The translations under genes were made by a program, and so were the position numbers. 49,553 nucleotides of DNA from Alistipes sp. (GTDB lineage Bacteria > Bacteroidota > Bacteroidia > Bacteroidales > Rikenellaceae), in the NCBI GenBank assembly GCA_020026375.1, contig JAHHQN010000014.1:1-49553 (forward strand), in the 5' to 3' direction. The notes below the pieces were generated by a model. The model saw only the letters and a list, made by a program, of their open reading frames with translations. It was not told the origin of the DNA and did not search any database. This document shows, one piece after another, positions 15,519 to 23,980 of this stretch; positions within the stretch are counted from its first letter, which is position 1, and the number at the start of each line of letters is the position of its first letter.

Positions 15519-16571
15519 TCAGCCTTTCATCACCTTTTCGACCACCTTCTCGGTGATGGCTCTGTGCCACTCCTCCACACGGGAGTCGATGCCTGCGGCC
15601 GGGTGACCGCCGTCGCCGCCCTCCATGATCGACTGCACGATGGGAATCTCGCCCAGGAACTCCACGCCGCACTCCTCGGCCAGACGCTTCGCGCCGCCCT
15701 TGCCGAAGATGTAGTAGCGGTTCTGGGGCAGCTCCTCGGGGGTGAACCACGCCATGTTTTCGATGATGCCCGCCACGGGGATATTCACATTCGAGTTGCG
15801 GAACATCTCCACACCTCTCAACACGTCGGCCACGGCCACCTGCTGGGGGGTCGAGACGATGACCGCCGCGTCGACCTTCAGCTCGCCGATAATCGACAGG
15901 TGGACATCACCCGTGCCGGGAGGCAGGTCGATGAGCAGGAAGTCCAGTGCGCCCCAACGCGTCTGGTGAATCATCTGCTTGAGGGCGCTGGTGGCCATCG
16001 CACCGCGCCACAGCAGCGCGTCGGTGGGTTTGATGAAGAAGCCGATCGACATGATTTTCACGTCCTGCGCCGTTGCCGGCACGATTCTATCCTGTCCGTC
16101 CTCCTGCTCCGCGTCGGGAATGTAGCCCTCACAACCGAACATCTTGGGCTGCGACGGGCCGTAGATGTCGGCGTCGAGGATACCCACACGGTAGCCCATG
16201 TTGCGCAGTGTGACGGCCATGTTGGCCGTGACGGTCGACTTGCCCACGCCGCCCTTGCCCGAGGCCACGGCGATGATTTTGGCAATGCCGCCCGTGGTGG
16301 TGGTCAGCTTGGGTTCCGGACGCTTGGGCTGGCCGCCCTCCTTCACCACCACCAGCACCTCGCTCTCGGGGTGGTGGCTCTTGAGCAGCTGTTCGGCCGC
16401 GTTCTTGATTTTGATGGCAAAGGGGTCGTGCGTCTTGGCGAAACGCAGCACCACCGTTATCTTACCTGCCGCCACCGCCACATGCTCGATGAAACCGCTG
16501 CTGACGATGTCCTCGCCGGTTTCGGGATGCACGATGCTCTGGAGCAGATGTCTTACCTGTTCTTCTTCCAT
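15519..16571 (-). CDS. mrp: Mrp/ApbC-type P-loop ATPase, Fe-S cluster carrier
   Basis: 350 aa. The N-terminal ~80 residues are a MIP18/DUF59-like domain (starting MEEEQVRHLLQSIVHPETGE). It is followed by a ParA/Mrp-type P-loop NTPase with deviant Walker A SGKGGVGKST (104-113), DADIYGPSQP and DLPPGTGD. The usual CPxC motif of Mrp, Nbp35 and ApbC proteins, which bridges an Fe-S cluster between subunits, is missing: the equivalent stretch reads MAWFTPEELPQNRYYIFGKGG. From memory this is common in Bacteroidetes members. Likely cytoplasmic Fe-S delivery. It starts about 120 nt downstream of its own -7 box. Confidence 0.93.
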   Translation of the reverse strand: MEEEQVRHLLQSIVHPETGEDIVSSGFIEHVAVAAGKITVVLRFAKTHDPFAIKIKNAAEQLLKSHHPESEVLVVVKEGGQPKRPEPKLTTTTGGIAKIIAVASGKGGVGKSTVTANMAVTLRNMGYRVGILDADIYGPSQPKMFGCEGYIPDAEQEDGQDRIVPATAQDVKIMSIGFFIKPTDALLWRGAMATSALKQMIHQTRWGALDFLLIDLPPGTGDVHLSIIGELKVDAAVIVSTPQQVAVADVLRGVEMFRNSNVNIPVAGIIENMAWFTPEELPQNRYYIFGKGGAKRLAEECGVEFLGEIPIVQSIMEGGDGGHPAAGIDSRVEEWHRAITEKVVEKVMKG

Positions 16572-16688
16572 GTATCTTAATGTTTGTTAAATGTTTCGCT
16601 CCTCTCCGGCCCCACCTGAACAACCTTTCCTCCGCGGCGGAAATGCCCTTCCGCAGGAGGTCGTGCGGCCGAAAATTCTATTCACTGA

Positions 16689-16696
16689 CAAATATA
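16689..16696 (-). promoter_or_regulatory. mrp -7 box
   Basis: TATATTTG on the minus strand, giving a leader of about 110 nt. It faces away from the sppA promoter. Confidence 0.6.
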
Positions 16697-16735
16697 ACGT
16701 AATTTTTAGACTTTAAATATAGGCGTGCATGTTTT

Positions 16736-16754
16736 TTTATCGAAAAACGATAAA
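16736..16754. promoter_or_regulatory. inverted repeat between divergent promoters
   Basis: TTTATCG and CGATAAA flank AAAAA. It lies between the mrp -7 box and the sppA -33 box, a position suited to an operator or to insulating the two promoters. Confidence 0.4.
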
Positions 16755-16759
16755 TTTTA

Positions 16760-16789
16760 TTTGTTTTTCGTAAAATATAGTTATATTTG
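16760..16789 (+). promoter_or_regulatory. sppA promoter
   Basis: TTTG (16760-16763), an 18-nt gap, and TATATTTG (16782-16789) make a complete Bacteroidetes promoter. The transcript would have an unusually long leader of about 255 nt, which contains the paired GTTGATAAC motif. Confidence 0.75.
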
Positions 16790-16912
16790 CGGTAGACGGC
16801 TCGCGTTTTCCGCCGCAAAAACCCTTCGGGGCGGTGTTTCGGTCGCGGCGGCGGACAGGAGCAGGCCGCACCTCCGGCGGCGGAGGGGAGGGGCCGAACG
16901 GTGGCAGAGAGG

Positions 16913-16945
16913 TGTTGATAACTTTTGCGGCAGGGAGTTGATAAC
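16913..16945 (+). promoter_or_regulatory. paired GTTGATAAC motif, copy A
   Basis: TGTTGATAACT at 16913 and AGTTGATAACT at 16936, 23 bp apart. The same pair with the same spacing occurs at 24659 and 27754. It lies in the sppA leader. Confidence 0.65.
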
Positions 16946-17051
16946 TCCGCAAATGGTTGTCAGTCAGTCCTCCGCGGTGTCGACAACGTCTGTCGATATC
17001 CCTCCGCCCGAACTGCAAGACTAAAGAAGAAACATATAAAATTTAAATCCT

Positions 17052-18842
17052 ATGCATTTCCTTAAAACAACATTGGCCGTGGTCGTGGGCGTTCTCGTGA
17101 GCATGGCACTGGTATTTGTGATTTGGATGTCGCTGGTGGCCGGAGCGATGGCTTCGTTCAACAAGGTGACCACCGTGGCCGACAACTCCATTCTGCGCAT
17201 CGACCTGGCGGAGACCGTCGTCGACGCACCCAACCCCAATCCGCTGGCCAACCTCGACATGACCACCCTTCAGCCCCGTGCCGAGGTGACGCTCTACAAG
17301 GCGGTGCAGGCCATTGCCGCCGCTGCGGCCGATGACCGCATAAAGGGCATCTACCTGCGTCTGAACGGTGCCGGAGGAGTCGACGGCACAGCCGTCCTCG
17401 AGGAGCTGCGTGCCGCCATCGAGGAGTTCAAGAAGAGCGGCAAGTTCGTGGTGGCCTACAATGAGTACTACTTCCAGGGCATCTACTACCTGGCATCGGC
17501 GGCCGACAAGGTCTACCTCCAGCCCGAGGGTCTCTTCGAGTGGAGGGGTCTGGCGGCCAATGTGATGTTCTACAAGGGACTCATTGACAAGCTCGACCTC
17601 GATGTCGAGATTTTCCGACCCACGGTCTGCAAGTACAAGAGCGCCGTGGAGCCTTACTTCCTCAAGCGCATGTCCGACGAGAACCGCCGTCAGATGCAGG
17701 CCGTCCTCGACTCCTCGTGGAAGACCATCTCCGAGTCGGTGGCCGCCTCGCGCGGTATCGACATCGCACATCTCAACACCCTGGCCGACAACCTCACGGT
17801 GGCGCTACCCGAAGATGCCCTGCGTGAGCGTCTGGTCGACGGTCTGATTTACGAGGACCAGATGGACGGCGTCTTCGAGGAGCTGGGCGTCAAGGCCGAC
17901 GACAAGGGCGGCCACCGCTTCGTGTCGCTGGGCGAATACTGCTCGCAGCTCGTGCCGCTGGGCAGCTACTCCTCGCCGCAGGTGGCCATCGTCTACGCCG
18001 ACGGCGAGATTGTCGACGGCGAGGGTGCCGACAAGAAAATCTACGGCAACACCCTGGCCAAGACCCTGCGCAAGGTGCGCCTCGACGACAACATCAAGTC
18101 GGTGGTGCTGCGTGTCAACTCGCCCGGCGGCAGTGCGCTGGCGGCCGACATCATCTGGCGCGAGGTGGAGCTGCTCCGCGAGGTGAAGCCCGTGGTGGTG
18201 TCGATGGGTTCCTATGCGGCCAGTGGCGGCTACTACATCTCGGCACCCTCCGACATCATCTTGGCCAACCGCACCACCCTCACGGGTTCCATCGGTGTGT
18301 TCGGCATGATACCCAACGTGGGCAAGGCGCTCAACAACAAGCTGGGTGTGACGCTTGACGGTGTGAAGACCAACCGCGAGGCCGACGGCGTGAATGTGCT
18401 GTCGCCCATCAGCGAGGCGCAGCGCAAGAGCATCATGCGCGGTGTCGACAAGGTCTACGCCACCTTCACGGGTAAGGTGGCCGAGGGTCGCAACCTCCCC
18501 ATAGAGAAGGTGTTGGACATCGCCGGCGGACGTGTGTGGTCGGGAGCCGATGCGCTGGGCATAGGTCTGGCCGATGCCAACGGCGGCATGGTCGATGCCA
18601 TCAATCTGGCGGTGAGCAAGGCCAACCTCGGCGATGACTTCCGCGTGGTGGAGATGGTCGAGCAGCCCACGGGACTGGCGGCACTGCTGCTGGCCTTCAA
18701 CGGTGTGGTGCGCAGCGGTGTCACCGAGGCGGCACTGCCCGACGGTGTGAAGAACCTCACACGCGAGGTCGACGAGGTGCGTGAATTTCTCGGTCGTCGC
18801 GGCGTGATGATGTACTGCCCCTACAAACTGACCATCGAGTAG
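17052..18842 (+). CDS. sppA: Signal peptide peptidase SppA, 67K type
   Basis: 596 aa, the double-length S49 protease. A single N-terminal membrane segment (about residues 7-27) anchors it with the catalytic domains on the outer face of the inner membrane, where it degrades cleaved signal peptides. The Ser/Lys dyad is split between tandem halves: K196 in CKYKSAVEPYF and S391 in MGSYAASGGYYIS. It is preceded by a full promoter and a long leader and ends in a strong terminator, so it is a single-gene unit. All expected catalytic residues are present. Confidence 0.95.
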   Translation: MHFLKTTLAVVVGVLVSMALVFVIWMSLVAGAMASFNKVTTVADNSILRIDLAETVVDAPNPNPLANLDMTTLQPRAEVTLYKAVQAIAAAAADDRIKGIYLRLNGAGGVDGTAVLEELRAAIEEFKKSGKFVVAYNEYYFQGIYYLASAADKVYLQPEGLFEWRGLAANVMFYKGLIDKLDLDVEIFRPTVCKYKSAVEPYFLKRMSDENRRQMQAVLDSSWKTISESVAASRGIDIAHLNTLADNLTVALPEDALRERLVDGLIYEDQMDGVFEELGVKADDKGGHRFVSLGEYCSQLVPLGSYSSPQVAIVYADGEIVDGEGADKKIYGNTLAKTLRKVRLDDNIKSVVLRVNSPGGSALAADIIWREVELLREVKPVVVSMGSYAASGGYYISAPSDIILANRTTLTGSIGVFGMIPNVGKALNNKLGVTLDGVKTNREADGVNVLSPISEAQRKSIMRGVDKVYATFTGKVAEGRNLPIEKVLDIAGGRVWSGADALGIGLADANGGMVDAINLAVSKANLGDDFRVVEMVEQPTGLAALLLAFNGVVRSGVTEAALPDGVKNLTREVDEVREFLGRRGVMMYCPYKLTIE

Positions 18843-18891
18843 ATTTAATTTTGATAGTGTGCGGAGGAGGACTGTTCTCCTCTGCCGTGTG

Positions 18892-18921
18892 TCCCGCAGG
18901 CTTCCCCTGCGGGATTTTTTT
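18892..18921 (+). terminator. sppA terminator
   Basis: CCCGCAGG (18893-18900) and CCTGCGGG (18906-18913) form a perfect stem, followed by ATTTTTTTG. Confidence 0.93.
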
Positions 18922-19590
18922 GCCGTGTGGGGGAGGGCGGAGGAGGTTGTTTTTGGAGGTATTCCGAAGTTATCAACAGTTCCGCAAAACTTTTTGAAAG
19001 AGATGTTTGTATAGGTCTTTTCCTCTGTGTGTCAGCATTTTGACAACGGTGTTTTCAGTAGGTGCAAATAGTTGTCAACACTCCGAAGAGCTTTCGGCGG
19101 ACGGGTGTTCTCCTTTTGTTTGGCCGCGTGGCAGAGCGGGGAGGACACAATATAGTTATTGTTAAATTTTTAATCCCAAAGGGGAGGGTGGAAAAATCCG
19201 CAAAAAAAAATTCCGCAAAGCGGAATGAAGAATTTTTTGGGAGCGGAAGGATTATGCGGGAATCCTTTTTGTGAAAAAAAATCCGCGCAGAGCGCGGAGT
19301 AAATTTTCCAAGTGTTAATTGGCGGCCGAAAAAAATAGATACATGGCGGATAATCAGTGTATTGTGCTTCGAAAAACCGATTTTGTATTTTAAAAATTCG
19401 CCCCTCCGACCCCTTCGGAATCGGGAGAAAACACCGACAGAAAATCCCTCCCCATATCCCGTTTTTATAAATCCCTTCTCTCCGCACCACCATCTTGTTC
19501 GCCTTCACCGACAGTCGTCAGCCGTGACTGCCCTTCGCTGCGCGGTGTCGTCCCACACGGGGTCTGCTGACCCGAAAACCGCATTCCACC
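18922..19590. other. gene-free stretch before queD
   Basis: Contains TTATCAACA at 18970-18978, GTTGTCAACA near 19073, and ATAGTTATTGTTAAATTT at 19152-19169, an 18-mer also present at 27902-27919. Short A-tract-rich segments (about 19190-19300) include an inverted pair around TTCCGCAAAGCGGAA. No credible gene. Confidence 0.5.
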
Positions 19591-19597
19591 GACCAAA

Positions 19598-19623
19598 AGA
19601 TATGAAATATTTTCATATCTTTG
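19598..19623 (+). promoter_or_regulatory. queD promoter with overlapping palindrome
   Basis: TATCTTTG (19616-19623) is a perfect -7 box ending just 4 nt before the queD ATG. A perfect 10-bp inverted repeat, AGATATGAAA/TTTCATATCT with a 3-nt spacer (19598-19620), overlaps it. The layout suggests a leaderless or near-leaderless mRNA and a repressor site covering the -7 box. Confidence 0.65.
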
Positions 19624-19627
19624 CACC

Positions 19628-20083
19628 ATGAAAACAACGATTCGATTAACTAAAGAGTTCTCTTTTGAGGCGGCACACTCCCTCGACGGATACGACGGAG
19701 CGTGTCGTGAGATTCACGGCCACTCCTACCGTCTGTTCGTCACGGTCAAGGGTGTGCCTTTGGAGGACACCTCAAGTCCCAAATACGGTATGGTCATGGA
19801 TTTCGGTGCGCTGAAACGCATCGTCAACGAGGAGGTGATCTCGCGCCTCGACCACTCGCTGGTGCTGCGTGCCTCGGAGCTGAATGCTCCCCTGCGCGAG
19901 GTATTGGCGCAGCGGTTCTCCAATGTCCATTTTGTCAATTACCAGCCCACCTGCGAGAACATGTTGGCCGATTTTGCCGCGCGCATCGGTAGCCGTCTGC
20001 CCGAGGGGGTGACGCTCCACGCGCTGAAGCTCCACGAGACGGCCACCTCGTTTGCCGAGTGGTATGCCGACGACAACCGATAA
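19628..20083 (+). CDS. queD: 6-carboxy-5,6,7,8-tetrahydropterin synthase
   Basis: 151 aa member of the PTPS/QueD family, converting dihydroneopterin triphosphate to 6-carboxytetrahydropterin for queuosine (7-deazaguanine) synthesis. Zinc ligands are H17 (FEAAHSLDGY), H30 and H32 (REIHGHSY); the catalytic cysteine C26 sits in GACREIHGH. The C-terminal LHETATSFAEW carries the conserved pterin-binding glutamate. Queuosine partners queC, queE and queF are not nearby. The start is only 4 nt after the -7 box. It ends 13 bp before polA and is probably co-transcribed with it. Closely related PTPS enzymes are less likely given the short Cys-type active site. Confidence 0.93.
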   Translation: MKTTIRLTKEFSFEAAHSLDGYDGACREIHGHSYRLFVTVKGVPLEDTSSPKYGMVMDFGALKRIVNEEVISRLDHSLVLRASELNAPLREVLAQRFSNVHFVNYQPTCENMLADFAARIGSRLPEGVTLHALKLHETATSFAEWYADDNR

Positions 20084-20096
20084 ATCCCGCGATGAG

Positions 20097-23075
20097 ATGA
20101 AAAAAATGTTTCTGGTCGATGCCTACGCATTGATTTTCAAATACTACTACGCTTTCTACCGCCACCCCATGCGCAACCGCGAGGGCATGAACACCTCGGT
20201 GGTGTTCGGCTTCGTGAAGTTTATCCGCGACATTATCAAACGTGAGCGTCCCGACCTGCTGGGTGTGGCTTTCGACCCCAAGGGAGGGTGTTTCCGCAAG
20301 GAGATTTTCCCCGAATACAAGGCCAACCGTCCGGCCACACCCGAGGACATCATTCTCTCGGTGCCCTACATCAAGCGCTTCCTGCAGGCGATGTGTATCC
20401 CCGTGCTGGAGGTGCCGGGCTACGAGGCCGACGACGTGATCGGCACACTGTCGCACAAGGGTGCGGCGGCCGGCTATGAGGTCTTCATGGTCACCCCCGA
20501 CAAGGACTACGGACAGCTCGTCGCCGAGAACTGCAAAATCTACAAGCAGACCACCAACGACGGCATAGAAATCATCGACCGCGAGGCCGTCAATGCCAAA
20601 TACGGCATCGACGATCCGGTGCTGGTGCGCGACATTCTGGCGCTGTGGGGCGACACGGCCGACAACATTCCCGGCGTGCCGGGCATCGGCGAGAAGGGTG
20701 CCTGCAAGCTGGTCAGAGAGTGGGGTACGGTGGAGAATATTCTGGCCAACGCCTCGCAAATCAAGGGTAAGCAGGGTCGCAACATCGAGGAGTGGGGCGA
20801 CAAGCTGCGTCTGGCCAAGACGCTCACCACCATCAGTTTAGATGTCCCCGTGGAGTTCGACCCCCGTGCGTTGAGCATCTGTGCGCCGCACCTCGACGAG
20901 TTGAAGGCGCTCTACGCCGAGCTGGACTTCAAGTATTTCATCGCCGACCTCCAGAACATGGCCCCTGCGGCACCCGTCAGCGACACGCCCCGTCAGGAGC
21001 CGCAGCGTCAGCTGGCCGAGGTGGCACGCGCCAAGTCGGCGGCCGCCAAAAAGGCGGCACTGGCCGGTCAGGGCGACCTGTTTGCCGTGGCCGAACCGTC
21101 GGCCGACGAGGAGACCGCCCCGGCTGCCGCACCGCAGCCGGAGACCCCTTCGCAGCCCATGCAGGGCGATTTGTTCGCTGCCCCTGCCGCGGCACCGCAA
21201 CCCGTGGCGGAGAGCGTCGGCGAAACAGATGAGACCGACACCGACGCGGAGGACGCCGAGGTGGTGATTCATTCGGTGGCCGACACCCCCCACCGCTACA
21301 CCCTGGTGGAGAGTGTCGACGAGTTGCAGGCGGTGGTCGACGAGGTGTCGCGCCATGCGGAGTTCTGCTTCGACACCGAGACCACGGGACTCGACATCTT
21401 CAACGACCGCATTGTGGGTCTGTCGCTGGCCGTCAAGCCCCATGAGGCGTGGTATGTCAGCTTCACGGAGGAGCGCGCCGAGGCCTTTGCCGCGGTGCTG
21501 CGTCCGCTGTTCGAGAACGAGAAGATTGACAAGGTGGGTCAGAATGTGAAGTTCGACCTCATGGTGCTGAGCCGTCTGGGCATCGCCGTCAGGGGACGCA
21601 AGCTCGACACGATGATTCTCCACTACCTGCTCGACCCCGAGTCGCGCCACAACATGAATGCCCTCGCCCTGCGCTATCTCAACTACCGTCCCATCGAAAT
21701 CGAGTCGCTCATCGGCAAGGGTGCCAAGCAGCTGACGATGGATTTGGTGAGTGTGGAGCGCGTGACGGAATACGCGGCCGAAGATGCCGACATCACCCTT
21801 CAGCTCAAGCAGATGCTCTTCCCGATGATTGAGGAGCGCGGCCTGCACCGTCTCTATTTCGAGATTGAGGAACCGATGATCGACGTGCTGGCCGACATCG
21901 AGATGGCCGGCGTGAAACTCGACACCGAGGCACTCGCCCGTTACAGTGTGACCCTCGACCAGAAGCTCGGCCGGCTCATGGCCGAGATTCGCGCCGAGGC
22001 CGACGAGCCGTCGCTCAACGTCAACTCGCCCCGACAGCTGGGCGAGGTGCTGTTCGGCAAGATGAAGATTGCCGACAAACCCAAAATGACGCGCACGCGC
22101 CAGTTCTGCACCGACGAGGAGTACCTCCAGAGCTTCGCCCACAAGCACCGCATCATCGACCTCATTCTGGAGTACCGCGGTGTGAAGAAACTCCTGTCGA
22201 CCTATGTCGATGCCCTGCCCCTGCTGGTCAACCGCACTACGGGACGTATCCACACCTCGTTCAATCAGGCTGTTACCGCCACGGGACGACTCTCGTCGAC
22301 GAATCCCAACCTGCAGAATATCCCCGTGCGCGACGAGATGGGCAAACCCATTCGCGAGGCGTTTATCCCCTCCGACGACCGCCATCTGTTGCTCTCGGCC
22401 GATTACAGCCAGGTGGAGCTGCGTCTGATGGCCCACCTCTCGGGCGACGAGGCACTCATCGCGGCCTTTGCCCACGGCGAGGATATCCACGCGGCCACGG
22501 CGGCGCGTCTGTTCGGCAAGCCCCTCGCGGAGGTCACCTCCGACGAGCGCCGCAAGGCCAAGACCGCCAATTTCGGCATCATCTACGGCATCTCGGCCTT
22601 CGGACTGAGCCAGCGGCTGGAGATACCGCGCAAGGAGGCCAAGGAGATTATCGACGGCTATTTCGCCTCCTATCCGGGGGTGAAGGAGTACATGGAACGG
22701 GTGGTCGACGAGGCGCGCAACAACGGCTATGTGGAGACCATCTTCCATCGTCGCCGCTATCTCAATGACATTCTCTCGCGCAATGCCGTGGCCCGCGGTC
22801 TGGCCGAGCGCAATGCCGTCAACGCCCCGATTCAGGGTTCGGCGGCCGATGTGATGAAGATTGCCATGATAGAGGTCTACCGCCGTTTCAAGGCGGAGGG
22901 TATTCGTTCGAAGGTGATTCTTCAGGTGCATGACGAAATCATCATCGACATGCTCATTGAGGAGCAGGAGCGTGTGGTGGCCATCGTCACCGACGCCATG
23001 GAGCATGCCGCCGACCTCAAGGTGCGCCTGGTGGTCGACTACGGCATCGGCAAGAACTGGCTCGAGGCACATTAG
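20097..23075 (+). CDS. polA: DNA polymerase I
   Basis: 992 aa. Domains in order: a 5'-3' flap nuclease (about 1-290, starting MKKMFLVDAYALIFKYYYAF); a ~100-residue Ala/Pro/Gln-rich linker (about 300-400); a 3'-5' exonuclease with an intact DEDD start (D426 in FDTETTGLD); and a family A polymerase with motif A (SADYSQVELRLMA), motif B (RRKAKTANFGIIYG) and motif C (VHDE, D946). It fills gaps and removes Okazaki primers. I chose 20097 as start because Bacteroidetes PolA begins MKKxFLLDAYAL; a TTG further upstream would overlap queD. The linker holds two QGDLF motifs (Q325-F329 and Q356-F360) resembling sliding-clamp-binding sites. Confidence 0.96.
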   Translation: MKKMFLVDAYALIFKYYYAFYRHPMRNREGMNTSVVFGFVKFIRDIIKRERPDLLGVAFDPKGGCFRKEIFPEYKANRPATPEDIILSVPYIKRFLQAMCIPVLEVPGYEADDVIGTLSHKGAAAGYEVFMVTPDKDYGQLVAENCKIYKQTTNDGIEIIDREAVNAKYGIDDPVLVRDILALWGDTADNIPGVPGIGEKGACKLVREWGTVENILANASQIKGKQGRNIEEWGDKLRLAKTLTTISLDVPVEFDPRALSICAPHLDELKALYAELDFKYFIADLQNMAPAAPVSDTPRQEPQRQLAEVARAKSAAAKKAALAGQGDLFAVAEPSADEETAPAAAPQPETPSQPMQGDLFAAPAAAPQPVAESVGETDETDTDAEDAEVVIHSVADTPHRYTLVESVDELQAVVDEVSRHAEFCFDTETTGLDIFNDRIVGLSLAVKPHEAWYVSFTEERAEAFAAVLRPLFENEKIDKVGQNVKFDLMVLSRLGIAVRGRKLDTMILHYLLDPESRHNMNALALRYLNYRPIEIESLIGKGAKQLTMDLVSVERVTEYAAEDADITLQLKQMLFPMIEERGLHRLYFEIEEPMIDVLADIEMAGVKLDTEALARYSVTLDQKLGRLMAEIRAEADEPSLNVNSPRQLGEVLFGKMKIADKPKMTRTRQFCTDEEYLQSFAHKHRIIDLILEYRGVKKLLSTYVDALPLLVNRTTGRIHTSFNQAVTATGRLSSTNPNLQNIPVRDEMGKPIREAFIPSDDRHLLLSADYSQVELRLMAHLSGDEALIAAFAHGEDIHAATAARLFGKPLAEVTSDERRKAKTANFGIIYGISAFGLSQRLEIPRKEAKEIIDGYFASYPGVKEYMERVVDEARNNGYVETIFHRRRYLNDILSRNAVARGLAERNAVNAPIQGSAADVMKIAMIEVYRRFKAEGIRSKVILQVHDEIIIDMLIEEQERVVAIVTDAMEHAADLKVRLVVDYGIGKNWLEAH

Positions 23076-23103
23076 CCGCAGGGTTTCCGTGCGGCTAATG
23101 TGC
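23067..23103 (+). repeat. 14-bp stem hairpin over the polA stop codon
   Basis: GCACATTAGCCGCA (23067-23080) pairs perfectly with TGCGGCTAATGTGC (23090-23103) around a 9-nt loop. It includes the polA TAG. There is no T-run, so it is not a classical terminator; it could protect the 3' end of the mRNA. Confidence 0.8.
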
Positions 23104-23119
23104 CTGCGAACCGAAAGAC

Positions 23120-23191
23120 GCGGAAGCGGAAAATCGGTCAGTGCGATGTTGCGACATCGGATACTGACCGACTTTCTGCTTCCGCTTTTTT
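23120..23191 (+). terminator. long composite terminator after polA
   Basis: An imperfect stem starts GCGGAAGC (23120-23127) and closes with GCTTCCGC (23178-23185). It includes TCGGTCAGT/ACTGACCGA and an apical GATGT/ACATC hairpin, and is followed by TTTTTTG. Stem and T-run support Rho-independent termination. Confidence 0.85.
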
Positions 23192-23199
23192 GCTGATAT

Positions 23200-23980
23200 C
23201 CCCTTTCCTTGCGCGCTCCTGCGCTTGTGTCGGCTGCTGAATGTCTTTTTTTGGCCTTCTTGTTTGCGGCCGTTGCCCCTGCGCCGCTGCTCCTGCGCTC
23301 CTGCTCCAATCATCGCTACCTTTCTGCCTTTTTTCTTGCGCCGCTGCTGGCCGCTTTTCGGCCGTTTTTCCCTGCGCTTGCCCTTACGTATTTGCCGCCC
23401 TCTGTTTTGGGACGATTTCCGCCCGATTCTGCCGCGGTTTCCGCCCTGCCCGAATGGTTGGCCGCTCACCTTCCGATGCACCCGAAAAAGGCCGCTTTGT
23501 GCGCCTTGTGCGGTTGCCCTGCGCGAGGAGTCTGTTGCTTATGTGTTGCACTTGTCCGCTGCCCCTGCGCTGCTGCTCGGCCTCCTATTCGATGTTCTTC
23601 TTGCGCCGCTGCCCCTGTGCCAATTATCGCCGCCTTTCGGCCGCTCTCCCTGCGCCAGCTGTTCGTCCGCCTTTCCGCCGTTTCTTCTTGCGCCTACCCG
23701 CCGCCGATTTTTTTGCCTGCCTTTGCCCTCGCGGAAGCGGCCGCGCGCATTTTTCCCTCGCGCACACTCCTTTTCCCACGTGCGCATTTCTCCTCCCTTA
23801 CGCGCGCTCCTTCTCTCTCTCGCGCATTCCCCCTCCCACGTGCGCACTCCTTTTCCCTCGCACGCACATTCCCCTTCCCTCCTTTTCGGCCGAATTTCCG
23901 CAATTCTTTCCGCGGCCGCCTTGCCGACTTTTTGCCATCTCCCTCCTCTCTTGTTTCCCCTCGCATCTTGCAGAGGGTGG
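23200..23980. repeat. pyrimidine-biased degenerate repeat region
   Basis: For about 780 bp the plus strand is mostly C and T, with recurring CTGCGCCGCTGC, TTTCGGCCG and GCGCACTCCTTTTCCC-type words; the last forms degenerate tandem repeats at about 23755-23880. Overlapping open frames exist in several phases on both strands, as such bias produces. Translations are Cys/Leu/Pro/Phe-rich with no domain, so I do not call a gene. Confidence 0.6.

Noticed and set aside
23770..23850. CCCACGTGCGC motifs as parS sites
   Set aside because: They share only CACGTG with parS and lack the flanking palindrome arms.
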